Positions 48,541 to 59,580 of a DNA stretch of 64,000 bases are shown piece after piece. A model generated the notes under the pieces. That model made no database searches, had not been told where the DNA came from, and was given only the letters and a program-made list of their open reading frames with translations. A program made the position numbers and the translations under genes. Each line of letters starts with the position of its first letter. Position 1 is the stretch's first letter. Location: assembly GCA_022009775.1 (NCBI GenBank), contig CP091723.1, forward strand, positions 1-64,000, given 5' to 3'. The stretch comes from Christensenella sp. GTDB taxonomy: Bacteria; Bacillota; Clostridia; Christensenellales; CAG-917.

Positions 48541-49686
48541 ATGACCAAATTTATATATCTTGACAACGCCGCGACGACGAGAATATATCCCGAAGTCGCC
48601 GACTTAATTGCGGAAGAAAGCAAAAATGATTTTTTCAATCCGTCGGCATTATACAAGCCGTCGGTTGCGTTGTCCGTTAAAATAAGAAACGCAAGGGAAA
48701 GCATCAAGTCCGCTTTGCACGCGGGCGACGGAGAGTTGTATTTCACGTCGGGCGGAAGCGAAGGGGACAACACCGCGCTTTTTTGCACCAGAAAGCCTAA
48801 AGGAAGTCGTATTATTGTGGGGCTTGGCGAACACGACGCGATAATCAACGGTGCGGCACAACTTGCACAACAAGGATACGACGTTGTGTATGCGCCGATA
48901 AACGCCGACGGAAGTGTCAACGTTGAAGAATTTAAAAATTTGCTTACGCCGAACGTTGCGCTTGTGTCGATTATGCACGTCAGCAACGAAACAGGTGCAA
49001 TCAACGACGTCGCAAGACTTTGCAAACTCACAAAAAAGGTTGCTCCGAACGCAGTTTTTCACAGTGACGGCGTGCAGGCTTTCGGCAAAATCAAAGTCAA
49101 TCTTCGCGCTCTCGGAATTGATTTGTACACGATTTCCGCACACAAAATTCACGGACCGAAAGGTATCGGTGCGCTTTACGTCAAAAAAGGCACGCCTATC
49201 AAACCGCTTATCTACGGTGGCGGACAGGAAAAAGGGTTCCGCTCGGGGACGGAAAACGCACCGTGTATACTCGGCTTTGCAAAAGCGGTTGAAATCTGCA
49301 TGAAAAATTTCGATTCCGATTTTGCAAAAAAATCCGCTTTCAAAGCGCAACTTAAAGAAAAACTGCTTTCGGGAATTGACGACGTGCAGATAATATCGGG
49401 CGATGAAAACTTTGCGCCCAACATCTTGACTGTCGCATTCAAAGACGTTCGCGGAGAAGTGCTTCTTCACGACATCGAAGACGACGGTATACTCGTCGGA
49501 ATCGGCTCGGCATGCTCATCGCATCACGAATCGAGATTCAAATCTCTTCTCGGTCTTGACGAAAATCATAAAGACGGTATAATCCGATTCAGCATATCGT
49601 ACGAAAACGACGAAAACGACATTGATTTCATAGTCGAAAAAATAAAATCAAGCCTTGAAAAACTGACGGGATACAAACGCGTATAA
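48541..49686 (+). CDS. Cysteine desulfurase, NifS/IscS type
   Basis: PLP enzyme taking sulfur from cysteine; 381 aa, unbroken. YLDNAATT opening, the PLP-lysine motif SAHKIHGPKGIGAL (near residue 203), RSGTENAP, and the catalytic cysteine in GIGSACSSHHES (near 325). Directly followed by thiI, so its likely job is to supply persulfide for 4-thiouridine in tRNA. It may also feed the SufCB system, which has no desulfurase gene of its own nearby. No clear Shine-Dalgarno sequence before ATG 48541. Confidence 0.93.
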   Translation: MTKFIYLDNAATTRIYPEVADLIAEESKNDFFNPSALYKPSVALSVKIRNARESIKSALHAGDGELYFTSGGSEGDNTALFCTRKPKGSRIIVGLGEHDAIINGAAQLAQQGYDVVYAPINADGSVNVEEFKNLLTPNVALVSIMHVSNETGAINDVARLCKLTKKVAPNAVFHSDGVQAFGKIKVNLRALGIDLYTISAHKIHGPKGIGALYVKKGTPIKPLIYGGGQEKGFRSGTENAPCILGFAKAVEICMKNFDSDFAKKSAFKAQLKEKLLSGIDDVQIISGDENFAPNILTVAFKDVRGEVLLHDIEDDGILVGIGSACSSHHESRFKSLLGLDENHKDGIIRFSISYENDENDIDFIVEKIKSSLEKLTGYKRV

Positions 49687-49718
49687 CCAAAGAATCAAGC
49701 AAAACATAAGGATAGATA

Positions 49719-50897
49719 ATGGAAAAAGTCATCATCATCAGATACGGAGAGATTTTTCTCAAAGGAAAAAACAGAGATTATTTCGAGAGCCTTCTTATCA
49801 AGAACATCAAGCACTCGCTCGGTGATTTGAAATTCGATTTCAAACGCTCGCAAGGCAGATATTTCGTCGAGAATTACGACGTTGACGACGAAGACGAGAT
49901 AGTTGACAGACTCAAAAAAGTCTTCGGCATATATTCTTTGTCGGTTGCCTTCAAAGTGGAGACAAAAGCGGAAGGCGGTTTTTGCGATATAAAAGAGTGT
50001 TTGAAAGAACTTGCCGTGCGCGCCGAAGAAGATTGCAATCTAAAAGACGCAAAATTCAGAGTCACCGTTAAACGCGCCGATAAAAGAATACCTAGAGCGT
50101 CTTACGAAATTGCGGGAGAACTCGGCGGAGTCGTGCTCAAATACACGCATTTCAAGGTTGATTTGACACATTTCGATTATGATTTTTCCGTTGATATTCG
50201 CGAAAGCGGCTATTCATACGTTTTCCTTGACGTGATTATGGGGGCGGGCGGTCTTCCAGTCGGTTGTTCGAGCAAAGGATTGTTGCTCCTGTCAGGCGGC
50301 ATCGACTCGCCGGTTGCGGCATATATGATGGCAAAACGCGGAATGAAACTTTGCGCAATACATTTCTGCTCGCCGCCGTACACGAGCGAACGTGCAAAAG
50401 AAAAAGTCATCGAACTTCGCAACATCGTCGAAAAATATGCGACGGATATAAAACTTTATATCGTTCCGTTCACGGAAATTCAAATGGAAATTCACAGACT
50501 ATGCCCGGCAGAGTTTATGATAACCATTATGCGCAGATTTATGATGCGCATAGCAACGATTGTTGCAAACAATGCCGAATGCAAAGCAATAATCACTGGC
50601 GAAAGTCTCGGTCAAGTCGCGTCACAAACGGTTGAAAGCATGACGTCAACGGAAGATTGCGCGGGGCTTCCGATTTTCCGACCGCTCGTTGCGTTCGACA
50701 AAGAAGAAACAATGAATCTTGCGCGCAAAATCGGCACTTACGAAACGTCGATAGAGCCGTTTGAAGATTGTTGTACGATTTTCCTGCCCAAAAACCCGTC
50801 AATTCACCCGAAACTCGACAAGGTCAGAGAAGCGGAAAAGGCAATGGACATCGACGCACTCGTGCAAAAAGCAATCGAAGGTATCGAAATTGTCTGA
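49719..50897 (+). CDS. thiI: tRNA 4-thiouridine synthase ThiI
   Basis: 392 aa, unbroken. N-terminal ferredoxin-like and THUMP domains (KVIIIRYGEIFLKGKNRDYFE; THFDYDFSVDIRESG), then the PP-loop adenylation domain with LSGGIDSPVAAYMMAKRG (near 187) and TGESLGQVASQT. It lacks the C-terminal rhodanese domain found in E. coli ThiI, as is usual in Bacillota, where a dedicated desulfurase replaces it. Terminator follows. Confidence 0.95.
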   Translation: MEKVIIIRYGEIFLKGKNRDYFESLLIKNIKHSLGDLKFDFKRSQGRYFVENYDVDDEDEIVDRLKKVFGIYSLSVAFKVETKAEGGFCDIKECLKELAVRAEEDCNLKDAKFRVTVKRADKRIPRASYEIAGELGGVVLKYTHFKVDLTHFDYDFSVDIRESGYSYVFLDVIMGAGGLPVGCSSKGLLLLSGGIDSPVAAYMMAKRGMKLCAIHFCSPPYTSERAKEKVIELRNIVEKYATDIKLYIVPFTEIQMEIHRLCPAEFMITIMRRFMMRIATIVANNAECKAIITGESLGQVASQTVESMTSTEDCAGLPIFRPLVAFDKEETMNLARKIGTYETSIEPFEDCCTIFLPKNPSIHPKLDKVREAEKAMDIDALVQKAIEGIEIV

Positions 50898-50946
50898 CGA
50901 TTGCTATTCAAAAGTTCGGCAAAATAACCACACGTTATTGCAATTC

Positions 50947-50972
50947 AAAAGCCCGCATCTTGCGGGCTTTTT
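50947..50972 (+). terminator. Terminator after thiI
   Basis: AAAAGCCCGCA / TGCGGGCTTTTT stem-loop. Confidence 0.88.
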
Positions 50973-51062
50973 GAATGTTTTATTCGATTTTTGATAATAA
51001 GTTATTAAAGGTTACGTCTTGTATCGTGATTTTTTCAATCAAACCATAGAAATATTTATCTT

Positions 51063-53332
51063 TCAGTCATAATAAAAATTGCTATAATCGGGATAAACCG
51101 TCCTTTCGACTTCCAAATTCACGTTTTGATTGTTTTTTATCGCACATCGCACCTTATATGTGCATGGCGACGGAAAAACCAACGTATCGGTGAAGCGAAT
51201 CGTATCACCGTTGCCGCTTATCACGCAAACAAGTTCTTCGCTGCCAAATTGATTTTTGAACACATGATATTCATATATAGGCTCACTGTCAAAAATCATT
51301 TCAACCGTCTTTCCGTCAAGTCGTATATCGAAATCAAAAGAATTAATTTTTTCAAATTCAAACGAAGAAGCAGGCAGTAAATCTTTTGAGAATATACATT
51401 GTTTTCGATATTCTATCGGCGTATTTTCACTTGCAATCATAACAGTTTTGTTCTTCTTGGTCGCATATTCGTCAACGTCGCATAAAGTAACGTCATCGGA
51501 ATACTCGAAGTTTTGTGACAAAGTGTATCTGTCGGCAATTTCATTCCACACGGCAAGACATTGTTTTGCGGGCAAACCACCGCCTTTTTCATTCATGCCT
51601 TTTTTCAGAGCCGTGCCATACGACAACGGTATATTCTTGATTGAAACTTGCGCACCATGCGTCCGAATTGCTCGTATCGTTCCTTTGTGCCGTACCCGTT
51701 TTTGCGGCAACCTGAAAGGGCAGTGTCGAAAGCGTTCTTGCAGTACCGTCATTTACGGTGTCGCAGAGTGCGTAAGTCATTATATCGGCAGTGGCTCTTT
51801 TTATCACGCAATTCGAAACGTCGTTCCGCACAAAAACTTTTCGTGAATCTTTGGATATAAAGTCAATGAGCGTATCGTCAAATTTATTGCCGCCGCTTGC
51901 AAACACCGAATACGCTTTTGCGACTTCGTAAGGGGATACACCGTTTGCGGTCGCACCTAGTGAAAGTGCCATATTTCTGTCGGAGTATTCTATATTTATG
52001 CCAAAATTAGAAATGTATTGTGCGCTTTTGTCCAATCCGACGTATGACATCGTTTTCAAAGCCACACTATTCATTGATTTTTTAATACCTTCTTCAATCG
52101 TCGTTTCACCGTAATACTTGTCGTTGAAGTTGCGCGGAGAATAGCCGGAATACTCAACTTTTTCATCGATGATCGGTGTTGACAACGTCACAAGGTTTTG
52201 GTCTATTGCGGGAGCGAACACCGCAATCGGCTTCAACACCGAACCTGCCTGCGCTTTTATTTCATAAGGTACGGAAGAATAACTTGCAACGATTTCATGA
52301 GTAAGATTATCGATTACGATTATAGCGCGATTGACGTCGTCGCTTTCGCGATAATAATCGTCCTTTCCGATTTTCTCAATTGCTTTTTGCAAATCCGAGT
52401 CAAGATTTGTATATATATCGTATCCCGAATTGTTTAGTTGATATTGAGTTATTCCGAGTTTTTTGCACGCTTCCGCGCCTGCTTTTTTAACGTACGTTGC
52501 AAGATAATCGGTGTTTTCATTTGAAACGTTTACGTTGAGCGGTTGCCCTGAGCGCATTGTCATATTCGCTTTCGGACAAATATCCTTCTTTTTGCATCAC
52601 GGACAAAACAAGATTGCGTCTTTGTTTGCAATCGTCGGAATTTGAAAGCGGTGAATACTTTTTCGGATTTTTTACGATACCGGCAAGCGTTGCGCACTCT
52701 GCAAGCGACAAATCGCCGACGTCCTTTGAAAAATACAGTTTTCCTGCGTCCTTTACGCCGTATGCTCCGTTGCCGAAATATATCACCGAAAGATACATTG
52801 CAAGTATCTCGTCTTTCGTGTACTCTTTTTCCAATTTCTTTGCAATTGCAATCTCTTTCAACTTGCGTTTAACGGTTTTTTCTTGCGTTAGATGCGTGTT
52901 TTTGACAAGTTGTTGGGTTATAGTCGACGCACCTTCTTTAACTGATTTCGATTTTGCGTTGTTGACAAGCGCACCTACGATTCGCACGGGGTCGTAACCT
53001 TTATGCGAGTAAAATCTCTTATCTTCAAGCGCAACGAACGCGTTTTTCAAATCGGTAGGAATATCTTCGGGAGCAAGGTATGAATCTCCTTGTACGTCGA
53101 TTTTCTCTCCGAGTGAATCGTAAAAAACAGGAAGCGCGGTTTGCGTCGGCAAAAGGCTTTTGTCGAGATTTACGCCGTTTGCCCACGCTTCGAACACTCC
53201 GACAGAAATGCCGAAGATTAAAATCGGGAGCGAAAAAAGCGTGATAAGCGTAACAAGCAATATTTTTTTTCGCTTCGTCTTTTTGAGTCGATAACCAAAA
53301 CATTTTTTTCGTTTTGAGATTTTTTCATACAA
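51063..53332 (-). CDS. Class A penicillin-binding protein (two frameshifts)
   Basis: Bifunctional peptidoglycan glycosyltransferase/transpeptidase, about 755 aa after correction. Basic cytoplasmic tail, membrane helix (~residues 24-46), GT51 domain with EDKRFYSHKGYD, GASTITQQLVKN, KLKEIAIAKKLEKEYTKDEILAMYL and YFGNGAYGV; transpeptidase with SVLK (active serine), SMN and KTGTAQ. Breaks at 52546-52548 (C3 for C2) and 51600-51605 (T6 for T5). The C-terminal ~130 residues form a beta-rich extension. Reversed between thiI and miaB, monocistronic. Confidence 0.93.
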
Positions 53333-53452
53333 ATTATTATTGTTTTATCTTTATTTTTTATGTATAATAATTTATCAGGGAAATAAACGCGTGCGCTCGC
53401 GCACGCATACACGATATAAAGCGTAACTTATAGACAACGCAAAGGAAGAAAA

Positions 53453-54802
53453 ATGTTTTACAAAATCAACACGTACGGCTGTCAAATGAACGTCCACGAG
53501 AGCGAAAAAATCGCGGGCATACTTGAAAAAATGGGATATACCGATTGCCCCGAAGGCGAAAATGCCGACGTAATAGTTTTCAACACGTGCTGCATAAGAG
53601 ACACTGCAGAACGTCGTGCACTAGGCAATATCGGAGTGACAAAGGCGGAAAAGAAACGCAATCCGAATCTCATTCTCGCGGTCGTAGGTTGTATGCCGCA
53701 ACAAGACGGCGTTGCCGAAAGCCTGAAAGAAAAATATCCGTACATCGACATCGTTCTCGGCACGAGAAACATATCCGAACTGGAAGACGAAATCGTAAAA
53801 GTGAAGACCGCTCGCACAAAAGTCAAAAAACGCGGAGATAAGAAATATCGCTGCTACGACGTCGTTCAGCCCGAAAACTATCTTGAAATCGACGAAAATA
53901 CGCCGCAAACGAGAACGAGTTTTCCTAACGCATGGATAAATATTATTTACGGATGCAACAATTTTTGCACGTATTGCATAGTGCCATACGTGCGCGGAAG
54001 AGAAGTTTCCAGAGATATGCAAAGTGTGCTCGACGAAGTGAAAGATTGCGTAAACAAAGGATATAAAGAGATAACTCTGCTCGGTCAAAACGTCAATTCC
54101 TACGGCAACGACGTTGCAGACGAAAAGGTTAATTTTGCAAACTTGCTTCGCGAAATAGACAAAATCGAAGGAAAATTCCGTGTAAGATTTATGACGTCGC
54201 ACCCGAAAGATTTGTCCGACGACATCATTGACGCGATGGCAAAATCCGATAAGATTTGCTGCAATTTACATTTGCCCGTACAGGCAGGCTCGGATAAAGT
54301 GCTTGCGAATATGAATAGACGCTACGACAGAGCAAAGTATCTCTCCGTTATCGAAAAATTGCGTGCCGCCATGCCGAACATCGGCATTACAACGGACATT
54401 ATGGTCGGTTTTCCGACGGAAACGGAAGAAGATTTTCAAGATACGCTCGACTTAGTGGAAAAAGTGCGCTATTCAAATGCGTTTACGTTCATTTATTCGC
54501 CAAGAAAGGGTACGCCTGCGGCAAAAATGACGCAAATTCCTTATGCGGTTAAGCAGGACAGAATTGCGCGCCTTATCAAACTTCAGAACAAAATCACGAA
54601 AGAAATTTCCGAGACCTATATAAACAACGTATACGAAGTGCTTTGCGAAGACATTGCGCCAAAACACGATGGTATGGTGTGCGGAAGAACGGAAAGCGGC
54701 AGACTCGTCACGTTTGAAGGGACGAAAGACGATATCGGCAAGTTTTTAAACGTTCGCATAGACGTTTCAAGGTCGGCGTCCCTTTTCGGACATAAGGAGT
54801 GA
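53453..54802 (+). CDS. miaB: tRNA-2-methylthio-N6-dimethylallyladenosine synthase MiaB
   Basis: Radical SAM methylthiotransferase; 449 aa, unbroken. N-terminal UPF0004 domain with YGCQMNVHESE and NTCCIRDTAERR (cluster cysteines), the SAM cluster CNNFCTYC (near residue 164) inside GCNNFCTYCIVPYVRG, LGQNVNSYG, VGFPTETEEDF, and a C-terminal TRAM domain. Works after MiaA, encoded 4.8 kb downstream. AAGGAAG upstream. The mutS gene starts 3 nt after its stop. Confidence 0.96.
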   Translation: MFYKINTYGCQMNVHESEKIAGILEKMGYTDCPEGENADVIVFNTCCIRDTAERRALGNIGVTKAEKKRNPNLILAVVGCMPQQDGVAESLKEKYPYIDIVLGTRNISELEDEIVKVKTARTKVKKRGDKKYRCYDVVQPENYLEIDENTPQTRTSFPNAWINIIYGCNNFCTYCIVPYVRGREVSRDMQSVLDEVKDCVNKGYKEITLLGQNVNSYGNDVADEKVNFANLLREIDKIEGKFRVRFMTSHPKDLSDDIIDAMAKSDKICCNLHLPVQAGSDKVLANMNRRYDRAKYLSVIEKLRAAMPNIGITTDIMVGFPTETEEDFQDTLDLVEKVRYSNAFTFIYSPRKGTPAAKMTQIPYAVKQDRIARLIKLQNKITKEISETYINNVYEVLCEDIAPKHDGMVCGRTESGRLVTFEGTKDDIGKFLNVRIDVSRSASLFGHKE

Positions 54803-54804
54803 AA

Positions 54805-57430
54805 ATGATTATCGACAGAGAAAAACTTTCTCCGATGATGAGAAGGTATTTTGAAATCAAAGAAAACTACAAGGATTGTCTCTTGTTTTTCCGTCTCGGC
54901 GACTTTTACGAGATGTTTTTTGACGACGCAGTCACGGCGTCGAGAGTTCTCGATCTCACGCTTACGGGAAGAGATTGCGGACTTGACGAGCGCGCGCCTA
55001 TGTGCGGAGTTCCGTACCATGCAGTTGATAATTATATAAGAAAACTCATCGAAAACGGCTATCGCGTGGCAATTTGCGAGCAGTTGAGCGACCCTGCGAC
55101 AAGCAAAGGTCTCGTCGACAGAGACGTCGTGAGAGTGGTGTCCAGCGGTACGGTTATGGAAGAAGACATTCTCGACGAGAAATCTTCAAACTATCTATGC
55201 TCGGTTTTTACGAATCCGCAAGGTTTCGGCATAGCCTGGGCGGACATTTCGACGGGAGAATTCAACGTTTACGAATACGTCGGCGACAACTCGCTTGACA
55301 GGCTTTCAAATCTTCTCGGAAGCATATCTCCGAGCGAGATTATATGCAACGACGATTTTGTCGGCAAATATCAAAAAGTGCAGTATTTCGTATCGTCGGA
55401 CAAACGCGCAAGATGTTACCACGATTTTGCATACTCGCTCTCTGCGGCAACGAAACGCATTTGTTCGTCATTCAAAATCACATCGCTCTCGGTGTTCGAA
55501 CTCGACGACAAAAACAATGCCGTATGCGCAGCGGGCGGTCTTCTCGAATATCTTGCGCAAACTCAAAAACGTTCGCTCGGACAACTCGGAAAAATCACGT
55601 TCCTACACGACAAATCGTTCATGATGCTCGACACGGCAACGCGTCGCAATCTCGAACTTACCGAACGTGCGCGCGACGGCAAGAGAGCAGGCTCGCTTTT
55701 GAGCGTATTTTGACAAAACTTGCACCGCAATGGGCGCAAGAACCATGAAAAGATGGATAGAACAACCGCTTCAGGACGCCGATATGATAAACAAACGTCT
55801 CGACGCAGTGGAGACGCTCTGTTCGTCAAAAGCGGGCAGAGAACGCCTTTCGGACGCACTTTCACGTGCACGCGACCTTGAAAGACTCAACGGCAGACTT
55901 GCCTACGGCAACGCAACTCCGAAAGATTTGCTTTCTATAAGCGACACTTTGGCTGTTATACCCGAAGTGAAAGCGTCGCTTGACGGAGTGCAAACCGCTT
56001 TGCTCAAAAAAATCAATTCCGCTTTGCATCCTCTCGAAAAGGTGCAACTTGTCCTTGACAGCGCACTCGACAGAGACGGCGTAAACAGTTATAAGAACGG
56101 CGGATATGTCAAGAAAGGTTATGACGAGCAACTCGATCAGATGCGAGATATTCATATCAGCGCAAAAGAGTGGCTTGCAGAACTTGAAAGCAAGGAAAGA
56201 GAAGAGACGGGAATACGCACGCTCAAAGTCGGATACAACAAAGTTTTCGGCTATTATATCGAAGTGTCCAAATCATTCACGGACAAAGTGCCTTATCGCT
56301 ACGAGAGAAAACAAACTCTCGTGAACGGCGAAAGATATATAACGCAGGAACTTAAACAACTCGAAGAAAGAATCTTGTCCGCAGAAGCGACTGCCAGCGC
56401 GCTCGAAGAGAAAATTTTCACCGAACTTAAAACACTTTGCTATGACAATCTTGCAAAACTTCAATCGAATGCAAGTGCCCTTAGCGCACTCGATTGCCTG
56501 CTTTCATTTGCAAACGTATCCGTGGCAAACGATTACGTAAAGCCGCTAATAAACAAAAAAGTGAAGTGCATTGACATAGAAAGCGGACGTCATCCCGTCG
56601 TCGAAACCCTGATTGACAAGGGCGCATACGTGCCAAACGACACGCTTTTGAATGACGCCGACGACAGAACGATGATTATCACGGGTCCTAACATGGCGGG
56701 TAAAAGCACTTATATGAGACAGGTTGCGATTATCACGCTTATGGCGCATATCGGATGTTTCGTGCCGGCAAAATCCGCTCAGATTGCTTTGACGGACAGA
56801 ATTTTCACACGTATCGGAGCAAGCGACGATTTGAGCGGCGGTCAAAGTACGTTCATGGTGGAAATGATAGAAGTTGCGACCATTCTCAATTATGCAACTT
56901 CTTCGAGTTTGCTCATTCTCGACGAAATCGGGCGCGGAACGTCCACTTTCGACGGACTTTCCATTGCATGGTCGGTGCTCGAATACATAACGAAGAATAT
57001 AAAGGCAAAAACGTTGTTTGCAACGCACTTCCATGAACTTACGGAACTTGAGGACCTTGACGGCGTAAAGAACTATCGCGTTCTCGTAAGTCAAGTGGGG
57101 GATTCAATCGTATTTCTTCACAAAATCGTAAGGGGCGGCGCGTCGCAGAGCTTCGGTATAGAAGTTGCGTCTCTCGCAGGTGTAAATAAAGCGGTTATCG
57201 AGCACGCAAAGAGCATTATGCATTCGCTCGAAGAAGACTCAAAAAATCGTGACACAAACGAAATGCTTTTGTCTTCCGCAAAGAAAAACGTCACGGCACA
57301 AGTCAGTCTTTTCGACTCGGGCGAGAGCAAAATCGAACGGCAAATCAGAGATACCGATGTTGACAATCTCACGCCGCTTCAAGCATTGACAATATTGTCA
57401 GATTTGAAAAAACAACTTGAAAATGACTAA
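54805..57430 (+). CDS. mutS: DNA mismatch repair protein MutS (one frameshift)
   Basis: About 874 aa after correcting the T-run 55708-55711 (four for three). Mismatch-recognition motif FRLGDFYEMFFDDA (Phe-x-Glu wedge) near residue 31, GVPYHAVDNYI, then the lever domains, ATPase TGPNMAGKSTYMRQVA, DDLSGGQSTFMVEM, LLILDEIGRGTSTFDGLSIA and FATHFHEL. The C-terminus has a short tail (LTPLQALTILSDLKKQLEND). Start ATG 54805 follows AAGGAG; GTG 54799 is less likely. Co-transcribed with miaB and probably mutL. Confidence 0.96.
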
Positions 57431-57450
57431 AATCGGCATAAAAACGTTTA

Positions 57451-57464
57451 ATATCCCTTGATAT
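57451..57464. repeat. Palindrome ATATCA-N2-TGATAT, copy 3 (one mismatch), upstream of mutL
   Basis: ATATCC-CT-TGATAT, 45 nt before the mutL start, sharing the flank TATAAAACAA with copy 2. Confidence 0.4.
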
Positions 57465-57508
57465 AAAACAAAATATGTCGATAAACGGGCTCGAAATAAG
57501 GAGAACTT

Positions 57509-59476
57509 ATGAGCAAAATAAACATACTTCAACCAAACGTTTTCAATATGATTTCAGCAGGCGAAGTGGTCGAAAGACCATCTTCCGTCGTCAAGGAACT
57601 TGTTGAAAACTCAATAGACGCAGGCGCGACTTCCATCGATATTCTCGTCGAACAAGGCGGACTTTTGAAAATACAAGTCAGCGACAACGGTGTGGGTATC
57701 GAAAAAGACGATATGCGCAATGCGTTTTTACCGCATGCGACGAGCAAACTTAAAAATATCACCGATTTGGATTCGCTCGCAACGCTCGGCTTTCGCGGTG
57801 AAGCACTCGCAAGCATTTCGTCGGTCAGTGAGGTCACGCTCATATCGTCATATAAAGGCGTTTCGTCAAAAATTTGCTTGTCAGGCGGAAAAGTTGCTTT
57901 AGAATGTGAAGATTCAAGAGCGCAGGGCACGATAATCACGGTTGAAAATTTGTTTTTTAACACGCCTGCACGCTTAAAATTTATGAAAAAAGCGTCAAGC
58001 GAATTGCATTACGTCGAAGACGTCGTGAGAATGCTCATTCTTGCAAATCCTTCGATACGCATATCGCTTTCAAACGAAGATGGGCTGATTGTGCGCAACG
58101 ACGGCGGAACGCTTCTTGACGCAATATATTCGGTTTACGGTGCAAAAATCGCCGACAATTTGCTTGAAATCAAGCAAAATCAACAAGGCAAAATCAAAAT
58201 TGCAGGTTACGTGTCAAAAGTCGATTTCGTAAAACCGAACAGAACATACCAGACGATAATCGTAAACGGACGTGCGGTGCAAGACGTTACGGTGCAGACT
58301 GCAGTAGAAAAAGCCTATGCGGAATTTTTGATGAAACGCACGTATCCGGTGTTTATTCTCGACGTGCTTATGCCGTTTGACGACGTGGACGTCAACGTCC
58401 ATCCGTCCAAAACAGAAATTCGTTTCGTAGATAAGCAAGCAGTGTTCAGCGCGGTTTATCACGCGACGCTCGACACCGTGAACGAAAGCATATCGGGCGT
58501 GGCATACGGTTTCGATATCGGCGACAATTCGGACGGTATTTTGGCACCAAACACACATAATCAAGCCGATTTTGATCAAAACACAACTAAAAATGCCGAC
58601 AAAATCGTTCAAACTCACATCGATACTTCAAAATTGTTTTCCGGCAAAACTACGCCAAAAAACTATACGTCGTTCAACGATTTCGGCTCGTTTTCGCCAA
58701 ATTCGAGCGCAAACATATTGAAGGATTCTGCCTTGTCGGCATTTGGCGATAAAGATTTTGCGAATAGATTTATGACACAATCGGACGAAATCGCCAGTGA
58801 CGATTTTGTAAGCGATTTCAATCAATACCGTAATAACAATGCCGATACCATTTCTCAAAGTGATGAAACCGACGACGAAATAGGCGTTTTCGACGGAAAA
58901 ATAGTCGGACAAATATTCGATACGTACATAGTTTGCGAACGCGGACAACTTGTGTATCTTATTGACCAACATGCTGCTCACGAACGAATTTTGTACGACA
59001 GAATTTTGAAAAAGTTCAACGTTGAATTCAAACAACCGCTTTTAATTCCGTACAAGCTTACGATGACAGGCGAAGAAGAAGAGTATTTTGACAAGATTGT
59101 TCCGAATCTCGAAAAACTAGGCTTCGATCTCGAACATGACGGAAAAACGTATTTGATAAAGGCCGTGCCCGAACCGGTGTCAAAAGTCAATTTTGCAAAA
59201 TTCTTTGCAGATTTGTTTGCGAATGTGCAGAGCGAAAACGAACTTACGCTTGAAAATCTTCTCAAAGACAAACTTTGTCAACAAGCATGCAAAGCGGCAA
59301 TCAAAGGTGGCGATTCGCTCTCAAGAGCGCAAATCGAACGCGTGATAAAGAATTACGTTGACGAAAACGGCAATTTGCCGACTAAATGTCCGCACGGAAG
59401 ACCTGCGGTTATAGCGTTCAGCAAAACCGACGTCGAAAAAAATGTTCAAGCGCATCGTCTGATTTTGCTAATATAA
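57509..59476 (+). CDS. mutL: DNA mismatch repair protein MutL
   Basis: 655 aa, unbroken. GHKL ATPase domain: VVKELVENSIDAGA, VSDNGVGI, ATSKL, TLGFRGEALASISSV. A linker of low complexity (about 330-455) leads to the C-terminal endonuclease domain with IDQHAAHERILYD (near 485-498) and CPHGRP. The metal motif DQHA(X)2E(X)4E has Asp in place of the last Glu here. Presence of the nuclease motif fits a MutH-less, B. subtilis-like pathway. Start 57509 has AAGGAGA upstream. Confidence 0.96.
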   Translation: MSKINILQPNVFNMISAGEVVERPSSVVKELVENSIDAGATSIDILVEQGGLLKIQVSDNGVGIEKDDMRNAFLPHATSKLKNITDLDSLATLGFRGEALASISSVSEVTLISSYKGVSSKICLSGGKVALECEDSRAQGTIITVENLFFNTPARLKFMKKASSELHYVEDVVRMLILANPSIRISLSNEDGLIVRNDGGTLLDAIYSVYGAKIADNLLEIKQNQQGKIKIAGYVSKVDFVKPNRTYQTIIVNGRAVQDVTVQTAVEKAYAEFLMKRTYPVFILDVLMPFDDVDVNVHPSKTEIRFVDKQAVFSAVYHATLDTVNESISGVAYGFDIGDNSDGILAPNTHNQADFDQNTTKNADKIVQTHIDTSKLFSGKTTPKNYTSFNDFGSFSPNSSANILKDSALSAFGDKDFANRFMTQSDEIASDDFVSDFNQYRNNNADTISQSDETDDEIGVFDGKIVGQIFDTYIVCERGQLVYLIDQHAAHERILYDRILKKFNVEFKQPLLIPYKLTMTGEEEEYFDKIVPNLEKLGFDLEHDGKTYLIKAVPEPVSKVNFAKFFADLFANVQSENELTLENLLKDKLCQQACKAAIKGGDSLSRAQIERVIKNYVDENGNLPTKCPHGRPAVIAFSKTDVEKNVQAHRLILLI

Positions 59477-59580
59477 TCGTTTTGACATAAAACGCAAAAA
59501 ACAAAAACTTGACTATATCTCTATATATGGTTATAGAAAAACAAACAAATCCATATTATTGCGCGCACGCGCATACGCGT

